A DNA stretch of 64,000 nucleotides from Gloeophyllum trabeum ATCC 11539 (lineage: Eukaryota > Basidiomycota > Agaricomycetes > Gloeophyllales > Gloeophyllaceae). Below, one piece after another: positions 12,101-23,287 of this stretch. The notes beneath the pieces were generated by a model. That model was not told the origin of the DNA, searched no databases, and saw only the letters and a list, made by a program, of their open reading frames with translations. The DNA lies in assembly GCF_000344685.1 (NCBI RefSeq), contig NW_006920420.1:939605-1003604 (forward strand), given 5' to 3'. Made by a program: the position numbers and the translations under genes. Numbering within the stretch: the first letter of the stretch is position 1; the number at the start of each line of letters is the position of its first letter.

Positions 12101-13430
12101 AGGAAGAGCCCGTGGGCTCGGTTGGGCCTGAAGTATCCGTAGGCTGAATCGAGGTCGTACCCTGCCCCGGAGACGTCGGGACAGAGTTACCCGGCGCGGA
12201 CGTATCCGACGTCCCAGTGGCAGTGGGTGATGCAGGAGAAGAGCCACTGTCAGTACCGGTGGGCTCGGCTGGGCCCGAAGCGTCTGGAGGTTGAGCAGAA
12301 GTCGTACCCTTCCCCGCAGACGTAGGAGCAGGGTTACCCGGCGCGGATGTATCAGTAGGATCTGACGTGGGCGAGGAAGAGCCACCCTCAGTACCCGTGG
12401 GCTCAGGAGGGACTGAAGTATCTGGAGGTTGAGCAGAAGTCGTACCTTGCGCTGTGCCTGACTGAGTAGTGCTGAGCGCAGAGTTACCCGAACTAGCTGT
12501 ATCAGTGGGCGAGGATGGCGGAACGCCAGTATCCGTGGGCTCGGTAGGGACTGACGAGTCCGTGGGTTGAGCGGAGGTTGCACCCTGCCCTGCCCCTCCC
12601 TGGGTACTCGTAGGCGCGGCTGACGCCGTGCCCGCCGGATCAGCGGGCGCCGAGGTCCCAATCGTCTGCGAGGGCGCGTTGGGCGCGGACGTAGAGCTGG
12701 GCCCGTCCTCCCCGTCACTCGACGTGTCCCCAGTAAAAGTCGCGGAAGAGGGGCTGTCGGTGGAGGACAGAGTGGGGCTCGACGACGGCGCGGGAGCGCT
12801 CGTGCTGGGAGCTTCGGAGGACGAACTCTGCGCGGGCGGCTGGCTCGGGCTGGATGCGCTGGCCGAGGACTGGGTATCTGTCACCTGGGAGGATGACGGC
12901 GTGCTGGATGGGGATGAAGAGGCTATGGTTGTGGGCGTCGTAGAGGTCACGGTGGGGAATTCAGAAGTAGAACTAGCAGGGGCGGAAGTGGAGCCCGGAA
13001 CGGAACTGAGGGAGGAAGATGAAGAAGATGCAGAATAGGATGATACGCTGGACTCGGACCATGTCGCTGAAGTACTACTAGGCGGGGAAGGAGCAGGCTG
13101 CGAAGTAGGACTGGAACTCGTACTGGGAGATTGGCTGCTGCTGCTGGGCGCAGCAGACTCGGACTCACTGGTGCTCGACCACGCGGATGACGACGTGTCG
13201 GGTGCAGCGGATGGAGAAGAAGAAGAGATGTTCACGGAACTGGAGCTGGGAGAAGGGGAAGACGTGGTAATGGTCTCCGTACTACTCGAACTGCTGCTGG
13301 ACGCGAGCGAACTGCTGGAGTTCGCGGGCACCTCCAAGCTCGTCGAGACGGGCGCTTGGGGGGCTCCCGCCGCGCCAGCAGACAGCCCGGCCCAGAGGAG
13401 CAGGAGAGAGGAGGGGCCCGCGCTGCGCAT
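9149..13430 (-). CDS. Mucin-like Ser/Thr-rich single-pass membrane protein
   Basis: Five exons (10927-13430, 10866-10651, 10603-9999, 9945-9404, 9352-9149) sum exactly to 1,356 residues. An N-terminal signal peptide (SLLLLWAGLSAGAAGAP) precedes about 860 residues dominated by Ser, Thr, Pro and Ala: first poly-Ser, then roughly ten degenerate repeats of about 40 residues built on TDTSAPG, APTSPGQGTTS and PTEPTG. A short ordered segment (TGSITPTVRIIHP, TSTLPDGHLTTVTT) leads to one transmembrane helix (GALIGIIIGVIAALLLLGIL) near residue 915 with a basic stop-transfer (KFARRAHRIRRLE). The cytoplasmic tail of about 400 residues is Ser/Pro-rich. The layout resembles signalling mucins (Msb2/Hkr1 type) or cell-wall sensors, but I see no sequence signature that proves either. 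The ectodomain should be heavily O-mannosylated. Confidence 0.85.
10930..12720 (-). repeat. Degenerate coding tandem repeats in mucin ectodomain
   Basis: The minus strand carries about ten imperfect units of roughly 115-135 bp encoding variants of TDTSAPG-x-SAPTSPGQGTTS-x-QPTDTS-x-PTEPTG. On the plus strand the same units appear as repeated GGAGACGTAGGCGCAGAG and CCGACGTATC blocks. Units differ by substitutions and small in-frame indels, so they expanded under selection for reading frame and composition. Confidence 0.8.
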
Positions 13431-16174
13431 GCTTTGGGGCGAAGGGTGGAATAGTTACGTGTATCGGTCAGTCTCCGTCCTGATCGTGCAGGCAGAGGGA
13501 ACTCACGATTTAGTTGCGGGCGGGGAGCTTAGTGTAATGTAGTACAATATAGAAGCTTGTAGCGGCCGGCCAGCCTTTGTATGGACAGGTGATCGGAGGC
13601 CGCAAAGTGGAAAGGATTACAGTAGCTGTAGAACGGGTATGGGCGTGAGCGTGTTTCTGTCTCGTCTCGTGTCGGGTGCTATGGTTGCATTCCCAACTTC
13701 AAATCGGTGAGGACGCTGGACAAAGAAAGAAAGACAAGACACGCACGAAATCAGAACCTCCCAGGGAGACGGGTCGGGGACGGAAAGCTGGCGCAGGGAG
13801 CGGCAAAGGAGAGTTAAATAGGCGGTGGTGGATTCCACCTTGGGACGTGGATAAGGGAGCGCTGGGGTTAATCATCCCGGAGAGCAGGGTGCTTCTCCCA
13901 TCGCTCTGCAACGCTTCTTGCTCCACTCTCGTCGCTAACCTTGTTCTGCCCCTCCGTGTTCCGTCCGTCTCGTCGGCCCCGAAGTTGTGTCTGCGCGGTC
14001 GGAGATGCTGCCGAGTACGTCGAGTACACCGCGCAGAAAGTGCGTGAGCCCATGCAAGTGCGCGGTGTAGTTATTCCAGACCTGGATATGTCGTGAAACA
14101 TACGGAGGGGGAATAACAAATGTCACCAGATGGTCGAACACGCGCCACCGCTGCGTGGGTGCAAGCGATATCTCACGCCGCAGGAAAGATTTGGAGGCAC
14201 TGCGACGGACGTCATCTGCGAGCGATGGCGTAGTGACCGGGCCAATCCCACCAATCGATAACCACCGCTTCTGACACCCCCGCCAACCATCAAATCAACC
14301 AGGCGCATGCTGTGCATCCCGACTACCTCCGGCCACTCCGGCCACTCCGGCCCGCCTGCCGTTGCCCCGCTTTCTGTCGTGCGCGCCGCCCTCGGCGTCG
14401 CGCTGCCCGTCGTCGACAACCATGATCACGGAGGGGCTGCGGTCCCCCTTGCGTCGCGTATTGGAAAGCAGCTCAGCCCATCATGTTCCTGGCTTCTCTG
14501 CAGAACGCAATCAAGGGAGGTTGTGTACTTTCCAAGTTCCCAGAGCCATTGATTGGAGAAACATTACTATCCTTTCCAACTAGCATGCTTCTCGGCCAGC
14601 GCGAAGATCTCACGAGAAATTCCCTCCATCTTCAGCTGAATATCTGGTTCGGTATGTAGGGGCGGAACAAATGCTACCTCGACATCCTTCAGCCTACTGT
14701 GTTCCTCAAGCATGGGGCGGCTCCTGAGGTCATCATTCAGACTGCACGTTGGCCCTGACACGTACATAGCAAGCCCCCCTCCCCTGTGTCGATGGGTGCC
14801 ATTATCGGCGCAGACATAGCCAGGTCCGAATTTGTACATATTCGTGATGCGCGATGGTATTCCCCTCCCCCTAGCCCTTCTGCTGTGATGCTAAATCTTC
14901 GGACGAGCGTACGCAGTGGAACTCCGGACATTCAGATCCCAGCGAATTTGCGTATGTACACTTGTGAAAGGCCTTCGGGTCCCTGTTCTAGCACCCCACC
15001 CAGATGAAAAACCTGACAGCTTCGTTGGTGTGCCGTCCCCTAGCTCTCGATCGGCACCATTCACCTCGCTACCCGCCATCTTTATACGCTCGCTACTAAT
15101 TAACTGATCTGTACGTGTGTAATGCCTCGTTTAGTCCTTGCGACCCTCTTCACCAGCGAGGCGCTTGTCCGAGGGACGCACTCTATCCTCTCGGGCACCT
15201 CCTTTACTCAGGATAAGCACACGTCGCCCACATAGCGTCGACATGGCCACTCCATGGCCTCCCTGCCGGCGCGCTCTCGCACCTTCGGATGTATGTGTGC
15301 TACATCCCGTTCATGCCATGGAATAAGAACGAACCCACTGACTGGGCGAGGAATGCGCGCTCGTCCGCGTTTGAAGACCTGGCGCACGGCGCAAAAGGTT
15401 AGAGTCCCGCTATAGTCGCGGCGGTCGTTGCGTTTCTGACAGCGATGCTGCTGCGCCATCGACGAGCTCCACGTCGACAGAGCGGTCACAATAATATCCT
15501 ACACCGACAAGTACACGGGCGCGCACACCCAGCGACACATGGCTGTACGGTATGGCGCTAAGCCACATCCGTCTCATGACTGGTCTCCTCGTTTAGCTGG
15601 CAGAAGGAATCCTTACCGAAGCTGAGGGCACCGTGGTCGGAGGGCACCAGAAGACGGCTGCTAGCCAGTGCTCGTAATGCTGCGCTCACCTCCCCCTTTC
15701 CTATACCTGAAACATTCCCCAAGTCCCGCAGACTCCTTGCCGACAAGCTGTGGAACTTCGCCGCACGCGACCCATGAGCAGGACCGAGTCGTGCACAACC
15801 ATAGCTACAGTATGTCTGAGAGTGTGCCCGAACTCGCATTTATGATAAAGTTTATTTCTTGGCGGCCCGGGGTTTGGTGACTTCCTTGGTTTTGAATGCA
15901 TACGGATAACTCGCAGATCCTCCTGCGTCGCGTCTCAGGCTCCGGGAGCCTGCGGCGCGGTACGCTGCATTGCTCTGTCCTCTGCTTAGACGGGACCAAG
16001 GCGTCGTGGAACGGGATCCGCCAGTGAATACACTTGATTGAACACAAGACAAGCGCAGCTGTCTAGTACAGTCAAAATAGTAGGAGCTTTTCCACGCCGA
16101 CAATTCAAGTCTGGGCTTTTCTCTCCTTGAGAACTAGGCTTGAACCTGCAAGCACCACATAGGTACAACATGCA
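13431..16174. other. Gene-poor stretch with no recognised gene
   Basis: About 2.7 kb. The first few hundred bases are presumably the mucin gene promoter. A 90-codon minus-strand frame at 14,567-14,839 and a 93-codon frame at 15,558-15,839 have protein-like composition, but neither has a recognisable domain nor a clear spliced extension. I see no tandem repeat or RNA gene. It may hold decayed host genes or solitary exons. Confidence 0.4.
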
Positions 16175-16872
16175 TCACTGCTCCCCACCGGCGGTATCAA
16201 CAGGCTCTTCAGCTGAGGCAGACTCTCCGGTCTGCTCCCTCTCGTGCCTGCATCGTAAGCGAAAAGGGTTATCAATATCTAACCGGAAGGGCTATGACAG
16301 AGCTTACAGCCGACGATCCGTCAACATTATCCACTCGAAGAGCATCTTCCCCAACCGCGTCTGCCAGACCGGGTCCGTGAGCGGGACCGGCTCCTCCCAT
16401 GGATCGTCACCGAAAGCCTGGTCACATGTCGCCGACAGATCCGCGAATTCGAAGTCACTGTGGATGTCGCAGTCGGTCACGTTATCGAACAGGCTCTCCT
16501 TGAGGTGCCCCCGCAGTGCCCAGTAGTTCGGGCGCAACTCCTCCGGTACACTTGGCAGCCTGAGATGAGCCGGAATGTGCGATAACAGCTCCGGCGCACA
16601 CACGGTCCTTGGGTCTCTGAACCAGACGATCCGATAGTCATCCTGCGTGCAAAGGTGGAATTACTACCGTAGTAGAGCGCGTTTCCGCATACCACACCGG
16701 TGGTATAGATACACATATACATACCTCTGGATCAATGCTGAATACATTCCGGCGCCACAGTTCGGCCAGACGCGGATGCATCGTCAGCCCGTTACGTGGA
16801 GTGTGCACGACCTGGTCTTGCTGGGGCAATTTCAATGTATTAAGATCAATTTCGTCATATAACAGCTCGGTG

Positions 16873-17069
16873 TGTTAGGAGCAGGCAGAACAGGGAAGCA
16901 TAAGATGAGTGGCCATAAGCACACCAGGCCCAGACACATACACAAACCGAAGGCAAGGTCAATTGCACGGACTAAGGAACAAAGGAAATACAGTGGCTCA
17001 GTACATAGTCAAGCTGTTTGTACCTATTTGTCCCAGTGGCTCTGCTTCCAATACAACCAAAACCTAACA
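16873..17069. mobile_element. Solo LTR (197 bp) with 5-bp target duplication
   Basis: Begins TGTTAGG and ends CCTAACA (7-bp inverted ends, TG...CA). It is flanked on both sides by CGGTG (16,868-16,872 and 17,070-17,074). Copy B has the uninterrupted sequence with a single CGGTG, so the insertion is defined to the base. Size, ends and 5-bp duplication are those of a solo LTR left by recombination of an LTR retrotransposon. No internal part remains. Confidence 0.88.
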
Positions 17070-17554
17070 CGGTGACCTGACCAAATTGCAGAGCAGAGAA
17101 GGATGTAGTTGAGAATTATACATGCTATTAAGCTGGGAGGTAAGAGGATGAGTGTACCCAATTATGCCTGAAATTATACAGGATCCAAGTCGCCACTGGA
17201 TCAGGCTCCCGCAGGCCTGTGATTACGCAGGTCTTCTGATCACGGTCCAAGATTGCGGAATAAAATTGCTGAGCAGTTAGAGATCAAGGCGAGCGTAAGA
17301 ATTAGCTATACAATCACATCCTGCCAAGAGTCAATTGGACTCAATCCACTTGCCAGGTTTGCAAACGCAGGTTCCTCGAATATCTGTTCCTCGGACATCG
17401 GGAATCCAGGCGATGGAATATGCAGGTGAAAGAGTTCTCTCGCTGTGGTCAGGGGTCATCAATGTCCAATCTGTCCACATCATTGGCATGAAGCTTACGC
17501 TCTTCGCTCTCGCAGGTGCTGTAGTGTCCTGGAACTATAAGCTCATTACTGTCT

Positions 17555-18452
17555 AAGGCTCCAACCATTTAGTTTACGTTTACAGATTCTTGTAAACTAA
17601 ACATAAACATAAACAACCAGTAAACTAGTGATGCGCGCTCGCGCAGAGTTGCTCGCGAAGCGTAACGTGGTGTGGCGCGACACGTTGTCCTGTTATGTGG
17701 CACAGCTGGTGCACCATACACACCAACCTTGCATGCATACGGCTCAACTTACTGTATTTCATGGCATGTTTTGTGATAGGTAGGGCAAGTAAATAGGTAT
17801 CATTGATTCTGGAACCTTTCCAGGCTCAATCCGAGGATATTCAAAGCTCTGTATCAACTTATAGCTGGCCCTTGGTCTTTGTGGGTCCCTCAGCCACCGG
17901 GAGTAGAATTTGCACATGTTTGTCGCGGACTTCTGCCCTAGTGAAGAATTGCTCGCTTCGCTCGCAACTAAACAGTAAATAAACAGTAAACAGCCTGTTT
18001 GGTATGATACCGAGGTAAAGTGACTTCTTGCTCCCTCTCTAATGCCCGGATGCCTCCAAGAGCTCACGAGAGCCATACGTGACATAGCCTAACATACTGG
18101 GAGGACCGTTGAAGCCGGTTGTCCTTGTGGCTCGAGGGTACCCGCCACTTACCTTAAAATAGACTACCCACGAGGGAGGTCGGTAAGTCCCGAAGGACCG
18201 ACGAAGCATCGAAAGCCTGTGGCACGGGGAGTACACTCTCCTGAGCCCCTCAAGTTGTCTATGAATTGAACATGGACAGCCTATATGAGCTTTACGTGGT
18301 GCCAGATCAGCTCAAGCAGATGTTATATCTAACTGTTTGTTTACCCTTTATATACTGTTTACCCCGGGTTTACTGGCTTGGCGTAAACAAACATAAACTT
18401 TAACACAAAAAAACCATTTAAAACAGTAAATAAACTAAAAGGTTGGAGCCTT
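17555..18452. mobile_element. 898-bp non-autonomous DNA transposon, 10-bp TSD
   Basis: Terminal inverted repeats start AAGGCTCCAACC and continue as ATTTAGTTTA at the left and TTTTAGTTTA at the right (read inward). The flanks are an exact 10-bp duplication, ATTACTGTCT, at 17,545-17,554 and 18,453-18,462; copy B has this 10-mer once. Both subterminal regions are full of GTTTA/TAAAC repeats, the likely transposase-binding sites. No transposase is encoded; a 108-codon minus frame at 17,759-18,085 matches nothing I know. A 10-bp duplication fits Mutator-like elements better than hAT (8 bp), but the superfamily is not settled. Confidence 0.85.
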
Positions 18453-18811
18453 ATTACTGTCTCGGGGTATGTATGACCCTTCCGGGATGTTCAGGAACTC
18501 CAGGAAGCACTCCTTCGCGACAGGCTGTATACTGATCCTCCGGAGGAGATAAGTGCACACTGTCCCGTAATCAGCACGGTCATTTTGTTGGTGCACCATA
18601 TCCATCCAGCGGTACAATGTTCGGTAGGTGATGTGGGAGTTTTCATGTACAGACAGTGCTGGGAGTCCGCTCATGAGTACGAGTTGTGAGAAGTAGACAT
18701 CCTAGTAGAAACACCTAATTCAATTCTTCTTTCAATCCAGACAAAAAAACTGCATTTGAGGTCGAGACCTTTTGAGGACAGGTAGAAGCTGTGGCTGAGG
18801 TTGTCCGCCAT

Positions 18812-19209
18812 AAGATCATATATCAGCAATATTCTCCACTCTCCTGTAGATATTGTACATCTGCCAGTCTGGCACGATCTGAAAACTGGACTCGTGGGTC
18901 CGTATTTTTACGTTATTTGTCCGGGCCAAGGACACGTGCGGTCGAACAAAGCAAGCTCGACATCTAGAGCAACCCGAGCGTCGCACGTCGTGCAGCTGCC
19001 TTGAATCGGTGTCCGGTACGGTGCTCAGGCTGTGATGTCCTGTCTGAAATTCGTACGTGCTACAGAACACATCGAATCGCTGGAACTCCTGGGGTTTGTG
19101 CAATGTATCATCGCAAAGAACGATCCTAAGATACCAGTCGTACGATGCGCCGGGTCATTAACCGGTGATCTCGTAATAGCCGCGGCAGTACTTGGCCTCA
19201 TCAGTAGTC
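18812..19209. other. Spacer between HNH copies C and A
   Basis: About 400 bases between the 5' end of copy C and the 3' end of copy A, both on the minus strand. It presumably holds the copy C promoter. I see no independent gene or repeat here. Confidence 0.4.
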
Positions 19210-20549
19210 TCAATAACACCTCTGGGCAGACTCTCGGCCATCATCCCTGTCACACCAGAACATGCAATCATAATCATCAGTATCTCATTGCATGGATACT
19301 AGAATACTTACAGCCTATGATCCGTCAACATAATCCACTCTGAGAGCATCTTCCCCAACCGCGTTTGCCACAACGGGTCCGTGAGCGCGGCCGGCCCATA
19401 AGCAAAAGCCTCCTCCCAGATGTCCTCTAGATCCCCGCTGCTAAAGTCGTGGTGGATATCACACCCAGCTAACTGTGCGAAGAGGCTGAACTTCAGGTGC
19501 ACGGGGAGCACCCAGTAGTGCGGCCGCGAGTGCTCTGGGATGCGCGCGAGGCTGAGGTGCGTTGGGATAAGAGATGAGAGGTCGAGGGGACATATGAATT
19601 GGGGATCTCGGAATCAAACGAGACGGTAGTCGTCCTGGGTGCGACGGCGAAATGATGCGGTCACATTGTAGTCGCTTGCGGGGCCATGGTATAAGAATGA
19701 TGCATACATACCTCTGGGTCTACGCTGAAGATGTTCTGGCGCCACAGCTCCGCCAGACGCGCATGCATCGTCAACCCATTTCGTGCTGTGCAAAGCAGCT
19801 GCTCTTGGGGCGGCAGTTTCACTGGCAACCCCTCAGAGTCAGGTTTGTACTCCGGCACCTCGGTGAGCTGGTCAAGTTGAGTGGAGAAGGATATGTGGGT
19901 GAGGCTAGGTATGAGGGGAGATGATAGACCGGCATACTGTGGCTTCAATGGGGCATGACCCAAGTTGCAACCGGAGCAGGATCCGTCAGTCCCGTAATCA
20001 CGCAAGTCCTCTGGTCACGGTCTAGGATATCAGAATTGAAACTCGGGGGACAGAGACACTGGTAGGTATAAATGAACTTTGGTCAACCAGACATAATCAG
20101 GGAAAGGAGCTGCCGATTCAGAATCAGAATTACTTGACATTCCTGGCCATCGAAGACGCCAAAATGGTCTGGAGTAAGAACGTCGTCACTTGTCCCGGGG
20201 TATGCACGGCCCCTCCGGAGTCACGTAGAAATGTACGAAGTACTGCCTTCCGAGAGGCCGTACGCGGACCGGCCGGAGATGATACATGTGCACGGTCCCG
20301 TGCGGAGAACGAATATTATGCTCATGTAGCATGTCCATCCAGCGATACAGTGTTCGAACTGTGATGTGGGATTTTTCGTGCAGGGAACGTGCCAAAGAAA
20401 ACGCTGCGAGTTTGATCAGAAGTTGCACACTGTGGGGATGGTAGCACAACTGCATACCTATCTCCACCCCGCTCCCGGCCCAGAAAGTCGCAGTTGAGGT
20501 CAAGACATTTCGAGGAGAGGAAGCTGGAGATGCAAAGTTCGTCCGGCAT
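19210..20549 (-). pseudogene. Type-I HNH-like gene, copy A, with nonsense mutation
   Basis: Reads MPDELCISSFLSSKCLDLNC, SLHEKSHITVRTLYRWMDML, then the HNH-like exon (ILDRDQRTCVITGLTDPAPV) and NGLTMHARLAELWRQNIFSVDPE. The next exon begins DDYRLV and then has TGA at 19,614-19,616 where copies B, C and D have TGG (WFRDP). The frame then stays open (IHHDFSSGDLEDIWEEAF, DPLWQTRLGKMLSEWIM) to a short last exon. It is the most diverged type-I copy, so it comes from an older duplication. A single G-to-A change may have killed it, though a sequencing error is possible. Confidence 0.7.
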
Positions 20550-21935
20550 ATATGATACGGAAACCGACGCGGTTCAAGGGAGCTTTCAAGAGGCAGTCGT
20601 GGCGAGTCACGACATCGTGCAGTTCGGACTCAGGCTTGTGGGTCCCAATGTTACGTAGTGCGGAATGGTGAGCAATGCTGCAGCCAACCAGCTTTGGATC
20701 CCGATACCCGCTGCAAATACTCAGCCTATCCTACTAGTTGTCAACTGCCATGAGTATGTTGCGCCCCCAAGTCCGGGTTCTATGTATGGTCGTCTCAGTT
20801 GCATACGAAGACTGGGATATAAGTTTGAAGGTTACAGCACCAGGGTGATCTCGGTCGGGGATGACGAAGCACGGCGGTCGAGGTGAGAGAACCCGAGTAG
20901 CTGATAGGTGTCGGCCACCTGAGCATTCCGGGCCGCCTCCGAGCCATGCCCGCGTCGTGATTGGCTCTTCTCAGAGTCCGACGAATACCAGTGACTCAGA
21001 TTGGACTCAGATGAGTCGACTCACCCCCTCTGTGTAGGAGCAGCGATGCCACCTCGAACGGCTGCAGGACGTCTGGAATAAGGGGCGCAACCGACACTGG
21101 AGACAATATGAATCGCGGACTCATTCTCGTACGGCTCTGCCAGAGGACTCAGGCGGGTCCTTCCCCTCCACACACCCACAGACTCTCATCGTTTCGCTAC
21201 CCCCATGTCCTCCACGACCTGGTACCATTACGACACCCCATGATCCGCAAACTTGACGTCCAAGCCTTGGGAGCGCGAGGCGCCCTGCCAAAGAAAAACC
21301 TCGACACAGCCGGGAGAGCCCTCAGCTCCGTACGTCGAGCCCACGGCGTCCAAGTTGGAAAGGACGGCCTGGTCGAATTACGTGGCCTTATGGGTACGAG
21401 TCCGTTCTCACGCATGGCTAGCTCTTTAGACATACATACTTGCCGGGACCCGAACAAGGGGCCAGTGCCGGCGCAAACCACCTATCACTGGCACAACGCT
21501 AGAACCCGCACCGCATTTCCTCCCGCCTTTGACGTCAACATTCCTCAGATCCATCCCTGGGGGACGTACGATTGCTGAGAGCCGAATACGAGCGGGGCCG
21601 GGCATGCAGTGCACGCACCCGGACCCGAGGCGACGAGCCAAGGTACGCAGATTGAACCTGTTCCTCTCTCGCGACTGGTATGTAGTCATACCACCGGGGC
21701 GCAGGCGTTCGGGGTCCCGCATGAAAAGGAAGAAGAGTCCTAGGGTATGCGTTGCATTAAGTACGAGTACTGCCAACTTTGTAGAATTATAATACCGCCC
21801 AATATGTTATGTATCCGGCCTGGGTTGTCTCAACAAGCCACGCACGCCAAACGAAGAAAATACAGTACGCGCCAGTGCAGCCACGATAACAAAGTGCAAA
21901 GCAATCCCAAGCAATAAACGCACGAACGGGCGGGA
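20550..21935. other. Gene-poor stretch between copy A and SLATT gene
   Basis: About 1.4 kb. A plus-strand frame of 156 codons at 21,108-21,578 is open, but its translation has no recognisable domain and competes with open frames on the other strand. The part next to copy A probably holds its promoter. No repeat or RNA gene seen. Confidence 0.4.
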
Positions 21936-23287
21936 CTACACCCCCTTGCCCCCGACCGCGTTATTCCCGCCACCGCCCGCGGCGCCGCCGAGGGCGAGCA
22001 GCTCGTCGAGGCGGCGGCGGAACTGCGCGATGCGCTCGTCCCACTTGCCCTTGAGCTCGTCGTCGCCCTCGGTCGCGGAGCTGGCCGAGTACGGCTCTCC
22101 TCCGCCTCCGCCGTTTTCGCTGGGGAACGGCTGGGCGGGGTGGGCGTAGGGGGAGGCGGGCGGGGAGGAGGGCGTGGAGAGGGTGTGGGCGGGCGGGTAG
22201 CCGGTCTCGTGGCCGTGGTCGAGGACGAAGGCCTCGATGTCGCGGATGAACTGGTCGAGGTCCTGGGGCGTCGTTCCACGTTAGTACGAGACCAAGGGGC
22301 CGGGGACGGACGCGTACCTTTGTCAGCCGGATACTCGAGTCGGGCTCGGAGGAGCCGCGCATGCGAGCGAGGTAGGACGCGATGAGGGTGGCCATGCCGC
22401 CGAGGACGGAGGTGGCGATGGCGGTCTGCCTGCCCGGGGAGGCGGCGCTGATGGCGGTGGTGAGCGCGCCGAGGAGGACTTGCCCGCCGATCGCGAAGTT
22501 GAGCGTGCGCCCCGTCCGGCGCGCTGCTCCTGTCAGAGTCGCATTGCGTAGCACAAAGTATTTGGAGCTCACCTCGCGCGTCGGCAGTCTCCCTCTCCTT
22601 CTTCGCGTACATGATGGTCGGCTCGAGCCGCTCGCCGACCGTCTTGGGCCGGTAGCGCTCGCGCTCCTTCATGACCTCCACCTGGGACATGTAGTCTAAC
22701 CCGCCGAGATTCATCCCAACGCCCATGCCGTTGAGCGCGGGCGCGGGTGTGGTGACGTCGCGGATGCCGGTGGCGGAGAGCGGGCGCTGGGGATAGTCGG
22801 CGAGCCCGCGGAAGGAGGCGCGGGGGTCGTGGAAGGAGATGGCGGGCCCGCGCATCTGCGGGCGGCGCGAGGCGGAGGAGAAGGCGCGTTGTGGGAGCTG
22901 GGGCTGGGGCTGCGCGGGCTGAGGCTGGGGTTGGGAGAGATGAGGCTGGGATTGGGATTGGGATTGGGACGGCTGGGAGGCGTAAGAGGGGCCAGCGACG
23001 GGCTGGGTCTGGTTTTGCGGCTGTGTCTGCGGGTCGTGCTGAGAGGCGTTCGTGGGCTGTGGGAAGGTAGGCCCTGTACTGGGATTGGAAGGGAGGGACG
23101 GCGGATTGAGATGAGGCAGGGCTGGGGAGGACGTCTGGGAGTCGTTTGGGGCGGAGCCGGTCGACGGCATCGAATCTCGATTGACGGGCTCGTTTGTAGG
23201 AATTGGCATGTCGGCGACAGAGTGGTGACTGGGCGAGGGCGGGAGAGGCGGGAGCGGGTGGCTCGCGTGGTCGTCGGCGTTGGCCAT
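21936..23287 (-). CDS. Fungal SLATT-domain (2TM effector) protein
   Basis: Three exons (22573-23287, 22318-22529, 21936-22262) sum exactly to 417 residues. Residues 1-190 are Pro/Gln/Ser-rich and disordered (SQSQSQSQPHLSQPQPQP). Then come MSQVEVMKERERYRPKTVGE and a pair of hydrophobic helices separated by a tight turn: LNFAIGGQVLLGALTTAISA and TSVLGGMATLIASYLARMRG, followed by SSEPDSSIRLTKVDLDQFIRD. This is the signature of the fungal SMODS-and-SLOG-associating 2TM family. In bacteria SLATT proteins are predicted membrane effectors of nucleotide-signal conflict systems; the fungal stand-alone versions have no proven role. The start is the first ATG in the exon; an apparent upstream extension has no ATG. 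No SMODS or SLOG partner lies nearby. Confidence 0.85.

Larger units (their letters stand above)
16175..18811 (-). pseudogene. Type-I HNH-like gene, copy C, broken by two insertions
   Basis: Nearly identical, introns included, to copy B at 29,759-31,295 in opposite orientation. It reads MADNLSHSFYLSSKGLDLKC, then (18,674 to 18,453) LSVHENSHITYRTLYRWMDM and YIPRDSN, where an 898-bp element interrupts the coding exon. Reading resumes below 17,545 with the HNH-like exon (ILDRDQKTCVITGL) and, after a 197-bp solo LTR at 16,873-17,069, NGLTMHPRLAELWRRNVFSIDPE, DDYRIVWFRDPRTVCAPEL and a small last exon ending at 16,175. Both insertions fall in exons, so the copy is dead. The role of the family is unknown; see copies B and D. 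Confidence 0.8.

Noticed and set aside
12000..12718. Arg-rich 379-codon minus frame and long acidic plus frames over the mucin gene.
   Set aside because: They are shadows of the repeat-coding exon in other frames.
14567..14839. A 90-codon minus frame with plausible protein composition.
   Set aside because: No recognisable family and no supporting neighbour exons; left as part of the gene-poor stretch.
21108..21578. A 156-codon plus-strand frame as a gene.
   Set aside because: No domain, no splice extension, and the opposite strand is open too; composition looks like GC-rich noise.
21936..23287. SLATT gene plus HNH copies as a linked immune operon.
   Set aside because: Fungal genes are not co-transcribed here, the HNH copies move with duplications, and no nucleotide cyclase or SLOG gene is present; kept only as a hypothesis for each part separately.
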